Origin: Bacteroidia bacterium
Lineage (GTDB): Bacteria > Bacteroidota > Bacteroidia > B-17B0 > Aurantibacillaceae
Direction of reading: 5' to 3'
DNA: 37,650 nucleotides
Assembly (NCBI GenBank): GCA_026003255.1
Contig: BPGX01000014.1
Coordinates: forward strand, 1-37,650
Part shown: positions 8,056-20,324 of the stretch, in pieces
Numbering within the stretch: the first letter of the stretch is position 1
How the letters are laid out: each line of letters begins with the position of its first letter
The notes under the pieces: generated by a model
The model's input: only the letters and a program-made list of their open reading frames with translations
Databases searched by the model: none
What the model was told of the DNA's origin: nothing
Made by a program: the position numbers and the translations under genes

Positions 8056-11000
8056 TTACCTAAAAAACGAACTAAACCCACCATTGTATTCTTGTTTAAT
8101 TTCAGCTGGGGTTAAGGCATAATTGTAAATTTTAAACTCATCAATCCCACCCTTCATCCAAGAGTGCCAAGTGGGACCACAAGAACTTGCAGTATAATAA
8201 ATACCTATCATTAAACCACAAGTACCTGGACCAGAAATATCCCCCAAAGACGCATTGGTGCCACTAGCAACCAATTCTCCGTTTAGGTATAAATTGGCTG
8301 TTGATTGGTTTATTCTAACCACTGCCAAATGATACCAAGTATCCAATTGCACTGGCTTATTACTTGTTACCCAACCAAGATTATTACCATTAATATCTCT
8401 CATATAAAATTGTGGATAATTTGCAGCATCAACTTTGGCTACAATATAAGCATTAGGATCGGACATATACCAGTTAAAAAGATAGTCTTGATTGAATGGT
8501 GATACATCTTCAGTGGAATTATCTGAAATAAAAAACCAAAAACTAAATGAAATGTTATTATAACCAGGATGTGATAAAGTATTTGGCACAGATAAATAAT
8601 CATAATTACCACTATTTAGACCATCAAAATATCTATAACCATTAATAAAACCTGAACTTGTTGCAGTTGGACAATTTGATCCAGAACAAGAAGCATCAAT
8701 TCCGTTACCCGAATAATCTTTTATCAATACTGTTGTTTCGCCCTCATCCATTTTCCAATATGCGATTGGCCTGCCGCCATCGTAAACTTGTCTAACTTGT
8801 CTCGGAGTCAGAGCATAATCAAAAAGTTTTACCTCATCAATCGTGCCGTTGAAATATTGACCAGCCTGATAACCACTAATTTTTTTGAAAACAAAATCGC
8901 CAATATTTGTTTTTATGCCACTGGTTGATTCTTTACCATTCAAATAAACACGAGTATTGCTATTTTCCCTAGTCACCACCAAATGATACCAAGTATTTTG
9001 TAAAATCGTAGGTACAGTAAAATCACTGGTATAATCACCTTCTGTTCTAAATCTTATATTGGTTGCTGAATCTATTTTTATAAGCGAACCCCCATAACCA
9101 GTATAACCTCCGGCCAGAACAGCACTACTACCGCCGGGTGAAGACTCAATATTGAACCACATCGAAAGTGAAAAATTTTGTAATGCCGTATGATTGTTTA
9201 ATAGTATATGGTCATCACTGCCATCAAACCAAGCTGCTCCGCCAACTTTTCCTTTTTCCTTCCAAATTGGCCCACCAGTTAATGTGCCATTATTGCCATT
9301 TCCTGAACTATCAACTGCCGTGGCGCTACTTAAGTCATCTAATTTCCAATACCCAGTGGGTGGAGGGCCGTCAGCATAATCTTGGGCAATTTGATCCGGA
9401 CTGCGGACGATATTGTAAACTTTTAAATCGTCCAATTGTCCTTGAAAACAATAAGAACTACCATTACCTAAACCAAAAACCGTTGGGGAATAACCCGTCG
9501 TACCAACCGCTTGTAAACGATCAACTTCGACGCCATTCAAATACATTATAGTTTCTCCTGATTTATAATTACGAGTTACGGCCAGATGATACCATTGACC
9601 AACACTGATTGAACCAGAATCTGATTCTAAAGCCTTGTAATCTGTTCCATTTAAATAAAAATAGGCTCGAACAATACTTTGATCATTAACTAAATGCATA
9701 AAATATTGAGAACCGTCAGCATAAGTAATATCAGCAAAACTTTTTGTGGTTGTACTCGTCTTTAACCAAACAGACATAGTGAAATCAGAGGTTTCAATAT
9801 TATCCAAATTGGTGCCGTTGGTTGTAATATGAACTCGGTCAGAATCACCATCAAGATTTGCCGCCCGGCCAAATTTTGCTGTAGAAGTTGTATTAGCATC
9901 ATTTACCCTTACTCCATGATTACCATTCCCACTACTATCTTTTACTTCTCCAGCTGTTCCGTTCCAACTCGCCTCATCCATTTTCCACCACAGCAATAAA
10001 CCTTCAGTTTGATTATCCGTGGCGCTAGACGACAAAACAATTTGCTGGCCGACGTTGTAATTTTGTCTAATTTCATCCAAAGTCAGAGCGTAGTTGTAAA
10101 CTTTTACTTCATCAATTGTCGCTTCAGCATTGTAACCAAAACTGGCGCCATTGGTTGAAGAACGCGCACCAATTGCAAATACTTCACCACTCCCTGATAA
10201 ATCACGCACCACATTATCTACATCATTTTGCAATTCACCATCAACATACATCCGTAAAACACCATTTTCCCGCTTACCAACAATATGATGCCAATTACCA
10301 TCGTTTAAAGAATTGTCAGAAACAACATCTGAAATGTTTGTCAGATTTCTAGTTTGAAAAGTAATCTGTCCAGTACTATTATAATAAAAACCCCACCCGA
10401 TCTCATTGTCTAAATAACCCTGACCGACTAAACTACCGTAATTTTTAGCATCAGTAAACTTGGTATAGAAAGAGACAGAAAAATCATTGCTACCAAAGTT
10501 ATAAGCAGTAATTTCACCACTAGCTTTGGCATAATCATCTGACCCATCAAAACTTAATGCACTATTAAACCTGCCGTGACTTATACGACTCGGATCATCG
10601 GTGCTAGTAGCAGTTGTCGCACCAAGCGTCATTACATTCTCCATACCGCTATAATCATTTACCTGCTGACCACCAGCTTCATCGAAACTCCAATACCCAA
10701 TCGGATTGTTTTTTCTGCCAGCATGCATATCTTCTCGTATTTGTCGCGTATTGCGAATATATTTATATAATTTCACATCATCTATAGAACCTGTAAATTC
10801 TTCACCAGCCCATGGATTTCTACCTATATATATTCCTGTATCATCATTATCTGGTATTTCTGCTCCCGTACCATTAACCCAAGAACCAGTAGTCAGCACT
10901 CCATTAACATACATTTTTATACTTGTACTACTACCAAACGTATATGAAACAGCTATGTGCGACCATTTATTAAGTGGAATTGTTTGATTAGCACGATATA

Positions 11001-13842
11001 AACTCCAACCAGTTTCATTATCCCTGCGGAAAAAAAACTGTGGGCGATTATATGGGCCTGATCCTTCCCACTCAATCCCCCAATTTTCATTATTAGCTGA
11101 ACCTTTACAGATAAAACCACCATTATTACTGTAGACATATGGTTTAATCCACAGTGCCAATGAAATTGAATCATTAGTTGTAAAATCATATATGCTATTT
11201 GCACCGGGATCAGGTATATATGCCTGTTCGGTATTAGCGGCATCAAATTCCAATGCACTGCCATATTTACCAGTTACCCAAATCGGATCATTTGATTCAA
11301 CATTAGTTGAGCTGCCTAAATAACCTTTTATCCAATAGTTATCTGTGGAAGAAACAACGCTACTAAAAACATCTTGACCACTCCCTTCGTCAAACCGCCA
11401 ATAAGCCACTGGTCCCGGTGCCCATTCGTAGAGGCGTCTGATTTCATCATCTGACAAACCACGGTTATAAATCCTGACATCATCAAGTTGGCCATCTAAA
11501 TCTCTGGGATAAGTAGGCGTGCCACCAATATATAAAGCGCTTGTATTACCACTAGCCACACCATTATAAGGTTTACTATCTACCAATTCACCATTTAAAA
11601 AAATTTTTGCTATTTTACCATCATAAGTAACTGCCACGTGTTGCCACTGATTTAATTTGAGTACCGGTCCAGTATCAATAATTTCTTGATTATTATGCCA
11701 AAAAGACAAATCATCATAACTGCCGCTACTACCAGTAGTAAAAGAATATCCTGAAGAATAATTCTTATCAACAAATCTAGTCCATTCGGTGGTAATATTT
11801 TCTGGTTTAACCCATAAAGCAATAGATATTGGACCCCAAATACGAAAATCACTATCATTAGATATATACATATAATCATCAACACCATCAAATATACCAG
11901 AATTACCATATTTACCGGCTGTGGTTGAAGCATTACTAAAACTAGTTAAAGTATTGTTATTGCCAGAACTATCAACAAAATTAGTTGCACTAGATAATTC
12001 ATCCATCTTCCACCAACCCACCAAACCATCAGACAAACTAGCATAAGGATCAGATTGACCTAAAGATATATTTAAACCTTTATTGTAATCATTTTTTATT
12101 TGATCTGCGCTGCGCGCATAATTATATACTTTGACTTCATCAATATAACCTTGAAAATAATTATAAACAGCGTACTTACCACCACCAATAATAACTTGCG
12201 AGCTTGAAGTATTTAAATCAATTGTTTTCGAATTTCTATAAATTCCATTCAAATAAACATCTACCTTCGTACCATCGTAAGTTAAAACCGCTTGATTCCA
12301 TTCATTCTGTTTATAACTTGGGGCTCCAGCAGTAGTATCATTACCTGCAGAATAAAAATGTCCAACTAATGTACTACCGTTATCAAGTAAAATATCAAAA
12401 AGTTGAGCGGGTGCATTACCACCAAAACCGAATATATTTTTTTCTTCCGAAATATCTTGTTTAAACCAAATACTTACAGTTCTTGGACTATTGCCTGTAA
12501 TACCTATATTATTAATGGAAGTTACATAATCACCGCTACCATCAAAATACAAACACTTGCCTTTGATACATTCATTGCTTTCTTTCCAGGTAGCGCCATA
12601 GATGGTACCGTGATTGGCATTAGCTAGGTCACTAGTAGTAGTGCCATAACCTTCATCAAAAGCCCAATAAGCAATTGGTCCAGGGCCTTTTTCTTCTGTT
12701 GCAAAAGTAATAAGATTATTTCTACCACTTTCATAAGAAGCTTTCAGCCAGGCAGATGACCGCGCCCATTTACTTACTCTAACTTCATCAATAATACCGT
12801 CCCAATATTGCCAACCACCAATATCAAAATTACCACTTGAACGTGTAATTGTGTCTCCGCTAAGATTATTTTCCACATCCAATTCCCCATTTATAAAAAT
12901 TCTCCGATAATTACCATCATATTGCGCGGCAACATGATACCAAGTTGAAGTTGCTAATACACCATTACCTGACAAACCTCGCCAACTATTATTTTGATTA
13001 TAGTATGTAAAAAATAATTTCCCAGAAGTTTGTAAAGAAAAATCATAGGACCATGCTTGTTTTGAAACTATGCTTTCTGACTGATCAGTTGGTCTCACAT
13101 CGTTTCTGACCCATGCTTCAAGAGTTAGGTTTTCCATGCCGCTTAATTCGTATGAATCAGGTCCAGTTAAACGACCTATGCCCTTAAATTCATCAGCGCC
13201 ATCAAGAATACCATCAGCTGTAGTAGTACCGTTACCAGATTCGCCCAACCAATTTAAATTAACATAATGTCTAAATTTGGTGGAATCCATATGATAACCT
13301 GGGCCATTACTGGGATTATATTGATCTTCGTGTAAATGATAAACAGCCACATACCCGTCATCCCACACGGCAGTTTTATTTTGTCCATCAGCCACACTAG
13401 CGTTGCCATAATACATATATATAATCGTATCTATCGTATCATCAACCTGAGGAACTTTTACCCAAATAGTAGAAGTGGCGCTAGAATTCCACTTTTCTAT
13501 TTCATGATACAAAGTATTGCCGTTAGCATCTGTAAATCTGATGTCTTGTCCGGCGCTTTGGGCATTGGCATAAGTAAAATTACTCGTAGTCAAAATTACG
13601 GCAACGGGAAAATCAGTTAGATCGGCATCAATTTTAGTCGCATCAATGGTCAATTTTTTACGATAATGCCAATCTTCATTCCACCACCCAGCACCTGCCT
13701 CTGGTGATTGTTTCATAAAAAAGTAGAACGAAGCGGCCAAAGACAAAATTACTACGGCTAAAATAGCTAACCACGTCCGCTTGTCACCCTGAATTTTTTT
13801 TAAAAACTTTATTATATTTAATTTTGGTAATTTTAGTTTCAT
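8056..13842 (-). CDS. Giant surface protein with DUF2341 and eight LamG-like modules
   Basis: 1928 aa, intact. A cytoplasmic basic N-terminus leads into one helix (WLAILAVVILSLAASFYFF), so it is exported as a signal anchor or signal peptide. Residues about 53-160 are DUF2341 (GWWNEDWHYRKKLTIDA, DFPVAVIL, IYMYYGN). Eight concanavalin A-like LamG_3 modules of 190-220 residues follow. Each opens with a variant of PIAYWxFDEG...DxSGxxNxG and closes with IDEVKVYNYALTxxEIxxxY; (S/Q)WxHxAVTYDG and INGELV-type strands lie between. LamG modules of this kind usually bind carbohydrate or act as spacers in adhesins. No enzyme domain is visible. The protein ends NGGFSSFFR, a basic-aromatic tail also seen on the other giants here. 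It is probably co-transcribed with the DUF2341 giant upstream. Confidence 0.88.
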   Translation of the reverse strand: MKLKLPKLNIIKFLKKIQGDKRTWLAILAVVILSLAASFYFFMKQSPEAGAGWWNEDWHYRKKLTIDATKIDADLTDFPVAVILTTSNFTYANAQSAGQDIRFTDANGNTLYHEIEKWNSSATSTIWVKVPQVDDTIDTIIYMYYGNASVADGQNKTAVWDDGYVAVYHLHEDQYNPSNGPGYHMDSTKFRHYVNLNWLGESGNGTTTADGILDGADEFKGIGRLTGPDSYELSGMENLTLEAWVRNDVRPTDQSESIVSKQAWSYDFSLQTSGKLFFTYYNQNNSWRGLSGNGVLATSTWYHVAAQYDGNYRRIFINGELDVENNLSGDTITRSSGNFDIGGWQYWDGIIDEVRVSKWARSSAWLKASYESGRNNLITFATEEKGPGPIAYWAFDEGYGTTTSDLANANHGTIYGATWKESNECIKGKCLYFDGSGDYVTSINNIGITGNSPRTVSIWFKQDISEEKNIFGFGGNAPAQLFDILLDNGSTLVGHFYSAGNDTTAGAPSYKQNEWNQAVLTYDGTKVDVYLNGIYRNSKTIDLNTSSSQVIIGGGKYAVYNYFQGYIDEVKVYNYARSADQIKNDYNKGLNISLGQSDPYASLSDGLVGWWKMDELSSATNFVDSSGNNNTLTSFSNASTTAGKYGNSGIFDGVDDYMYISNDSDFRIWGPISIALWVKPENITTEWTRFVDKNYSSGYSFTTGSSGSYDDLSFWHNNQEIIDTGPVLKLNQWQHVAVTYDGKIAKIFLNGELVDSKPYNGVASGNTSALYIGGTPTYPRDLDGQLDDVRIYNRGLSDDEIRRLYEWAPGPVAYWRFDEGSGQDVFSSVVSSTDNYWIKGYLGSSTNVESNDPIWVTGKYGSALEFDAANTEQAYIPDPGANSIYDFTTNDSISLALWIKPYVYSNNGGFICKGSANNENWGIEWEGSGPYNRPQFFFRRDNETGWSLYRANQTIPLNKWSHIAVSYTFGSSTSIKMYVNGVLTTGSWVNGTGAEIPDNDDTGIYIGRNPWAGEEFTGSIDDVKLYKYIRNTRQIREDMHAGRKNNPIGYWSFDEAGGQQVNDYSGMENVMTLGATTATSTDDPSRISHGRFNSALSFDGSDDYAKASGEITAYNFGSNDFSVSFYTKFTDAKNYGSLVGQGYLDNEIGWGFYYNSTGQITFQTRNLTNISDVVSDNSLNDGNWHHIVGKRENGVLRMYVDGELQNDVDNVVRDLSGSGEVFAIGARSSTNGASFGYNAEATIDEVKVYNYALTLDEIRQNYNVGQQIVLSSSATDNQTEGLLLWWKMDEASWNGTAGEVKDSSGNGNHGVRVNDANTTSTAKFGRAANLDGDSDRVHITTNGTNLDNIETSDFTMSVWLKTSTTTKSFADITYADGSQYFMHLVNDQSIVRAYFYLNGTDYKALESDSGSISVGQWYHLAVTRNYKSGETIMYLNGVEVDRLQAVGTTGYSPTVFGLGNGSSYCFQGQLDDLKVYNIVRSPDQIAQDYADGPPPTGYWKLDDLSSATAVDSSGNGNNGTLTGGPIWKEKGKVGGAAWFDGSDDHILLNNHTALQNFSLSMWFNIESSPGGSSAVLAGGYTGYGGSLIKIDSATNIRFRTEGDYTSDFTVPTILQNTWYHLVVTRENSNTRVYLNGKESTSGIKTNIGDFVFKKISGYQAGQYFNGTIDEVKLFDYALTPRQVRQVYDGGRPIAYWKMDEGETTVLIKDYSGNGIDASCSGSNCPTATSSGFINGYRYFDGLNSGNYDYLSVPNTLSHPGYNNISFSFWFFISDNSTEDVSPFNQDYLFNWYMSDPNAYIVAKVDAANYPQFYMRDINGNNLGWVTSNKPVQLDTWYHLAVVRINQSTANLYLNGELVASGTNASLGDISGPGTCGLMIGIYYTASSCGPTWHSWMKGGIDEFKIYNYALTPAEIKQEYNGGFSSFFR

Positions 13843-13852
13843 TGTGTTTTAG

Positions 13853-13873
13853 ATTCCGAAACAAGTTCGGAAT
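13853..13873. repeat. Palindromic element ATTCCGAA-ACAAG-TTCGGAAT
   Basis: A perfect 8-bp stem with a 5-base loop, in the 93-bp gap between two giant genes. With its flanks (GATTCCGAA...TTCGGAATGAC) it resembles the small dispersed GTCATnCC...GGnATC palindromes found in many bacterial genomes, including Patescibacteria. As RNA it would form a hairpin about 10 bp before the ATG at 13842. A possible diverged copy lies at 26304-26356. Confidence 0.65.
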
Positions 13874-13889
13874 GACATTTATATTTTTT

Positions 13890-13918
13890 TATAATTTAAA
13901 ATTTACAATTTATAATTA
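13890..13918. repeat. Intergenic A/T-rich element, copy 1
   Basis: TATAATTTAAAATTTACAAT followed by TTATAATT. It recurs with about three mismatches at 26420-26448. Both copies lie just beyond the stop codon of a giant surface gene. Confidence 0.5.
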
Positions 13919-13935
13919 TTTTTATTTTATACTTA

Positions 13936-16900
13936 TTATTTAAACCTAATTCCCCCCTTTATTTTTATTCCGCCTTTGACTTTACTGGCTCCCCCGGCAC
14001 TGGCACTACTATCACCAAAAGTTTCCGTTTGCGAATAATTTAAACAACTATCATTCATATTACAATAAGAAAACCTTATCCAATCAGCACTGCGAGTAAC
14101 GCTGGATAATCTAACTTCATCAATAGTGTGCTTACCAAAACCACCACTGCAATCACCATAACTATTGATACAACTTTGATAATCGCCACTATCATAATTT
14201 ATATTATTGGCAGATAAAACCACTGAATCTTGCAATAAACCATTCACATAAAGCCGCAAATATTTAGTCGGACCATCATAACCAAAAGTACCAACTACAT
14301 AATACCAGTTTTCATTATTTCCAATATAAGTAGTTGAGGCACTATTTAGCGCGCCATTATACAAAGTTACATTGAAACGGGATGATACATAACCCAACCA
14401 AAAACTATTTTGTTGGCCATGAGTAACTAGTCGTCCGGTGGTGGCATCAGGTTTTGTCCATACCTCCAATGTACCAGAAGCGGTTAATTGTTGGCTGGCT
14501 AAGCTGGGAATGGACACAAAATCATTGTTGGTAGTAAAATCAAAATAGTTCGCGCCATCAAGTTTGCCAGCGGCATTGGTAGTCCCTGATCCGCCAGTTT
14601 GAAAATTATAAGGCGTACCGGTGGCATTGTTGCTAGTAGAATCAAAATGCCCTGCGACTCCGTCATTGGGACTTTCTTCAAGATGATGAACAAATTTATA
14701 GTTCATATCCCAAACATCATTGGGCGATTGATTGTCAGGCGCATCAGGATTGCCATAATACATCCAAATATAACCAGTATTTGAACCACCTAAAATTTGC
14801 GGCACCTTAACCCAAACGGTAGAAGTTGCGGTTTCATCCCATTTTTCAATTTCATAAGGAAGTTCAGTACCGTCTGAAGCTACAAATCTGATATCCTCGC
14901 CATTATCCTGAGTTTTTGTATAATCAATCCGACTGGGTGATAAAATTACTGCCAAAGGAAAATCAATCAGAGTTTCACTCTGCGATGAGTTATCAATTAT
15001 GATTTTCATACGATTTTTCCAAGCTGATTGCCACCAACCTTCTGTGCCCAGTGAAGTTACTACATACTCATCTGCGCCAATATCCCAAGGACCATTTGTT
15101 CTAGATTGATTGTCAATATCATTGTAAAAATCAATATCACCATAAATAGAAAAATCTACTCCACTATCACGAGCTACGCTGTCCGTTGGTGCCAGATGAA
15201 AATCTCTGTTATTTATATCACGAAAACTGACTGTGACATTGTTTTTTGAATGAGATCCAGGTGAATCATTTGTAACATTGGAAATGTTATAATCAGTTGT
15301 TGAACTGAAACCACCAAGCGAAGAAAAACCATCACCAGCGGCTTGGGCGATATTATTCATAACCTTATAATTTATCAACCGCCAACCATAACAATCATCA
15401 CTAACCCGGTAACAAGTATTATTGACAATTACTCCTCGAGAGGTGGTGGTATTTATCTCTATAGCAATTTTGATTATAAGTACTGGTGGGACTATAATAA
15501 TCATAAAAAATATTATTCCAAATATAAAATTCTGCGTATAGTCCTGTATATTTCATTGCCCCATAATCTACATCCGGAATCAGTTGAATCACCTTTAAAA
15601 ATATTGTTACTTATCCAACCTACTTTTACAAATGGATACAAAGAGTAAGTGGTTGAATAATTATTTCGATTCCATAACTCAAACTGCAAACCATCTATCC
15701 AAACATACTCAGCATCAATATTAAATGTCCTTTGATAATCACCCGTAGGTTTCATGGTAATATTTTAAAAGCTCTATCGGTCATTACCCCTCGATGTCTT
15801 TGACTGACTCCTACTTCACTAGGCTCATAAGGTGTATAAATTCGTAAATAATTTTTCCGTGATGTAATCCAACTGCTAGTTATATTAAAACCGGTAGTAG
15901 TAGCAACAGCATCAGCATACATAGCGATGTTCCACTGATAATTATTGGTAACCAAATCTGCTCCATCGGACCAATTATCAAAATTTCTCAAATTTGAAGC
16001 AATACCAGTATTTTCTGAAGCATAAAAAGGTCCGCTCAAAGTTGAATAAGCCCGATAAATCCGCCAATCTTTATCAGCCGTTACAGCATTTGGTGTAGAA
16101 GTGCCGTTGGGCAGTTCTGATTTCATATTGAGTTGAGGAAATCCTTTTATGGATAAACACGATACTATCTACTGAGCCATTATTATCTGCATCATATTGA
16201 ATTGCATCACCCACGCCAACATTCATTGGCATACCCGCGCTAAAACTAGCTTCAAAGCCGCTGATGGTTAGCTCCACTGTAGAAGAACCTGAAGCTAAAG
16301 GCGAAGTATTATTAAAACCCATACTGCGATATATTTTTATAGCTTGAGCTTCTTCCGCACCAAAAGAGGCACAAGAGTCATTCATATTACAGTAAGAAAA
16401 TTTTATCCATTGCGGATCTCTAGCTACATTGGAAACTCTGACTTCATCAATATCTCCAGGAAAACTTCTCGCCGTCGAACCCCAAGTGCCGATTCTAATT
16501 GGATTACTAGTGGTACGAACATTTAAGGTTTGTGATGTATAATTATCTTGATTGCCATTATTAAAAATACGTAAATTTGTACCGTCCCATGTAAATACAA
16601 TTCTATACCATACACCTACACTCAAATTATTGGTAGCTAATGATTGGTAACTTCCGCTATCATCATTGGTAATAACTCCGGCTAATTTTTCCGCCAGCCA
16701 AGAACCGCGATATACTATTCCATAATCTACATCCACCCACGAAGTACCAATAGCTTTAGCTACCACTCCTTTTTCATCAATAAACTCATCAAATTTTACC
16801 CAAGCCTCAACTGTACCAGCATTTCCCAATTCCAACTCAGTATCACTAGGCACATTAATATAACTACTAGTACCAAAAGACATACTACCATCTACTTTAC

Positions 16901-19900
16901 CAGTTACCTGATCGGCGGTGGTCATATTGGTGGTAGTGCCATGATTTTGAAACAAACTACTGTCTCTAATATCGCCCTCACCACCATCAATATCGGTTTC
17001 TTGCAAATGATGAACTAAAATAAAATTATTATCCCATGCCCCAGTGGTGGTAGAGTTGTCGGTAGCGGTTGGATTATCATAGTACATCCAGATATGATCG
17101 GTTTTAGAATTTTTATCAATCTTCGGCACTTTGACCCAAACTAAAGATTCACCTGATTCGTTCCATTTTTCAATTTCATAAGGCAAAACTGTCAAGCCAT
17201 CAGCATCAACAAATCTGATATCCTCGCCGTTATTTTGGGTATATTCATAATTTATCCGAGATGAATTCAGTCGCACTAAAGCAGTAAAATTAACTAAATC
17301 CGAAGTGGTAGCTGAAGTAGTGGTGTCAAAATATATTGGTTTACGTTTTTGCCATCTTGTATCCCACCAACCATAAGTTTGTTCTTTGCCGTAAGTATTG
17401 CAAGTATCTTTGATATTGCAATAAGTAAAATTTATCCAACTTTGCGATCTATCAATATCAGATATTCTAATTTCATCTAATACCCCATTGAAACCACTAT
17501 TATCATCCCACTGTGAATCACCAATGTAAGCATTGGCTGAATTTTGATACAAACCCTCTGGAGTAGTGGTAGCGATAGTGTGTTTCACTACTGTATCTTG
17601 ATATAAAATAGCCTTACCAGTAGTTGTACCATTGTAAGTTGCTACCAAATAAGTAAATTGCCCGGGAGTTAGTGCCGTTGCTGATTCTAATTCAAAAGTG
17701 GTGTCATAGGCATAATAAATTGGCGCTAAAGGTCTTCCAGTTGGCGCCCAAGTTCTAGTAGCTAGCAATTCATAGGATGAAGTGCGACCAAAAATTGATT
17801 GCTCGCCTGATAAAGTATTGGTTCTAGCCCAAGCTTCAACTGTCAAAGTGTACTCGGGATTGAGCAAAGTGCTAACAGGCAATTTCACATCTGCGGTAGA
17901 GCCATTGAACTCTAAAGCACTGCCAACCATATAAGTAGAAGTAGCGGCTAGATTTCTTGAAATACCATGCAAAGCGTTTTTGGTGGAATCAGTGGTAGAA
18001 GCATTATAAGCATTGTTCATATGCCAAACACCGACAAAGCCATTGGTCCAGACACCTGTAGTAGTAGAATTATCAAGAGCATTAACATTGTTATAATACA
18101 GCCAAATATGATCAGAGTTGGAGTTGCGATCAATAGTTGGTACTTTTACCCAAAAAGTTGAAGTGGCGGTTTTATCCCATTTTTCAATTTCATAGGAAAG
18201 TAGGGTTTTGCCGTCAGAATCAATAAACCTTATATCTTCACCGTTTGGTTTGGTGTAAGCATAATCAATCCGTGAACTATTTAATTGTACAGCTACGGGA
18301 AAATCAACCAAGCTAGTAGTGGTAGCAGAGGTGGTGGTGTCAAACATAATTTTTTTCCGTTTCAACCACTTGGCATCCCACCAAACATCAGTTTCTTCAG
18401 TGCCATAAGTATTACAAGTATCCATCATATTACAATACTCAAAAGAAATCCAGTTAGCATCTCTAGTAACATTGGACAAACGTAATTCGTCCAAATAACC
18501 CGTTAAATCATAACCGCTATCATATGATCTCGCTGATCCTATCAATAAATCTGAAGTATCATAACTGATAGTTCCAGCATAGCTGCCTGGCGCACTGGGC
18601 ACTGAATTTGCAAAAAGCAATAAAGTCGTGCCGTTGTATGTTCCGACGAGATGATGCCAAACACCTGAACTGCTGGCATTATTGTTAGTAACACTCCGCC
18701 AAGTGCCAGAAATTTTAGCATACAAAAAAAGATCGCCGCTGCCTTGATATCTTAAATCAAACCCGGATCCACTAGCCATTTGTTTTCTAAAAATTTCATC
18801 ATAATTAGGCGCGGAATCTGTTTTTACCCATGCTGATACAGTCAGATTGGTAGTTGGTTCAATCTCACTGCTGCGTGGAACAATTACTTGGTCTAAAGAG
18901 CCATCAAAATAATCTGCACCATTGGTAATACCTGTAGCTGAACCTTGAGTGGTAACAGCTACTGAAGTAGCATTTTGTCCATTGGCGGTTGAATCATAAT
19001 GCCATCCGCTAGTTTCATTCATATGTAAAACCATTTTATAACCACTGTTCCACACACCTGTAGTGGTTGAATTATCTGTGGCGCTGGGATTGCCATAATA
19101 CATCCAAATATAATCAGCCGTGGTATTTTGATTCACTTGGGGAACCTTTACCCACAGTGTAGATGTACCTGACTCGTTCCAAGATTCTATTTCATAAGGC
19201 AACTCTGTACCATCAGTGTCCACAAACCTTATGTCTTGTCCGCTGTTTTGTGTCGCAGTGTAATCAACTCGGGTAGAATTCAACTGCACAGAAATTGGAA
19301 AATCAGTCAGATTGGAAGTGGTAGCGGAAGTGGTGGTGTCAAAAAATATTTTTCGCCGTTTGGTCCAAGAAGGATTCCACCAGTCAGAATTGTAAGCATA
19401 TGCTACAGCATCAGCAAATTCAAATTTCAATGTATGCTTGCCAGCATATTCAGTAAAAATGTACTACCCTGCCTACGCCAGAACATTCCCAATTGGCATA
19501 AAAAAATTACATCATTTTTGTAAATCTCTGGCAGTCTTTCCTCACCATCGCAAAAAAGTCCAACAAACCTGTCATCATCAATTGTAGCTTGATCAGCAGG
19601 TATTATTTTTAAATCAGCTTTACCTTGAGTGGTAAAATCAACCACCCATTCATCTCCAGTTTGCGGATAAGAATGGACATTCAAAAATCACCAGTTCCAC
19701 TGACGGATCAAGTACAACTGGGTATTGGGCTTGAGATAGCCAATGCTCATCCAAGGTGTAAGTGATAATACCTTTTTCGTCAATTCGCAAATCAATCGCA
19801 CTGGTATCGCTCTTTTTACCATTGGCATCAATAAAATATGGCGCTGGTAAATAGAATTTTTTTTGTAAATCTTTGTCAGCCAATTTATCTGCTTTGGCGG

Positions 19901-20321
19901 TCAAGGTAATATTGCCAGCTAAATCTTTTTCATAATCAAACTCTCCTAAATCAAGCTGAAACTGAAACTGCAGCGGATGCCCTGGCTCACGCAAGATAAT
20001 ATCTTCTTTGACTCCATTTTCTGTAACCAATCTTTTTACATCTACCTGAGCATAAGGTTTCTGATAATCATATTCTGCTGCCAAAAATTTCTTTTTGACT
20101 TCAGAACTTTCCGCATTTAGCGGAGTAATACCAAAAGTCTGCCCCTGATAAGCATAAACAATTTTTTCCTGATAGTTGTCGGGTATACTAACCTGCAATC
20201 TTAGTTGTTCTTTAGCAGTAAAAATCTGCCATAAAAAAATTGCCCCGGATAAAACCAAAAAAATTATGATCAAAAACAAGAAATATTTATTGGCTATTAA
20301 TTGTACAAATTTTTTGTTCAT
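13936..20321 (-). CDS. Giant surface protein: four DUF2341-LamG modules plus a beta-helix (frameshifted)
   Basis: 2125 aa after removing eight single bases: near 19685, 19503, 19457, 16110, 15757, 15733, 15565 and 15430. The length is then an exact codon count. Residues 1-35 hold an export helix (YFLFLIIIFLVLSGAIFLW). A beta-sandwich of about 200 residues follows, with the Rhs/YD-type signature YTLDEHWLSQAQYPVVLDPS. Then come three DUF2341-LamG modules (starting SDWWNPSW, VWWDAKW, GWWDTRW), each ending W-I-x-F-x-YCNxxD(T/S)C. A right-handed beta-helix-like part follows (HRGVMTDRAFKI, YVWIDGLQFELWNR, GVIVNNTCYRV, closing GPWDIGADEY), then a fourth DUF2341-LamG module. It ends VKGGIKIKGGIRFK. 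Starting three bases after the previous stop, it should be translationally coupled. Likely a long adhesin; the beta-helix could bind or cleave polysaccharide, but I see no catalytic motif I can name. Confidence 0.85.
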
Positions 20322-20324
20322 TGT

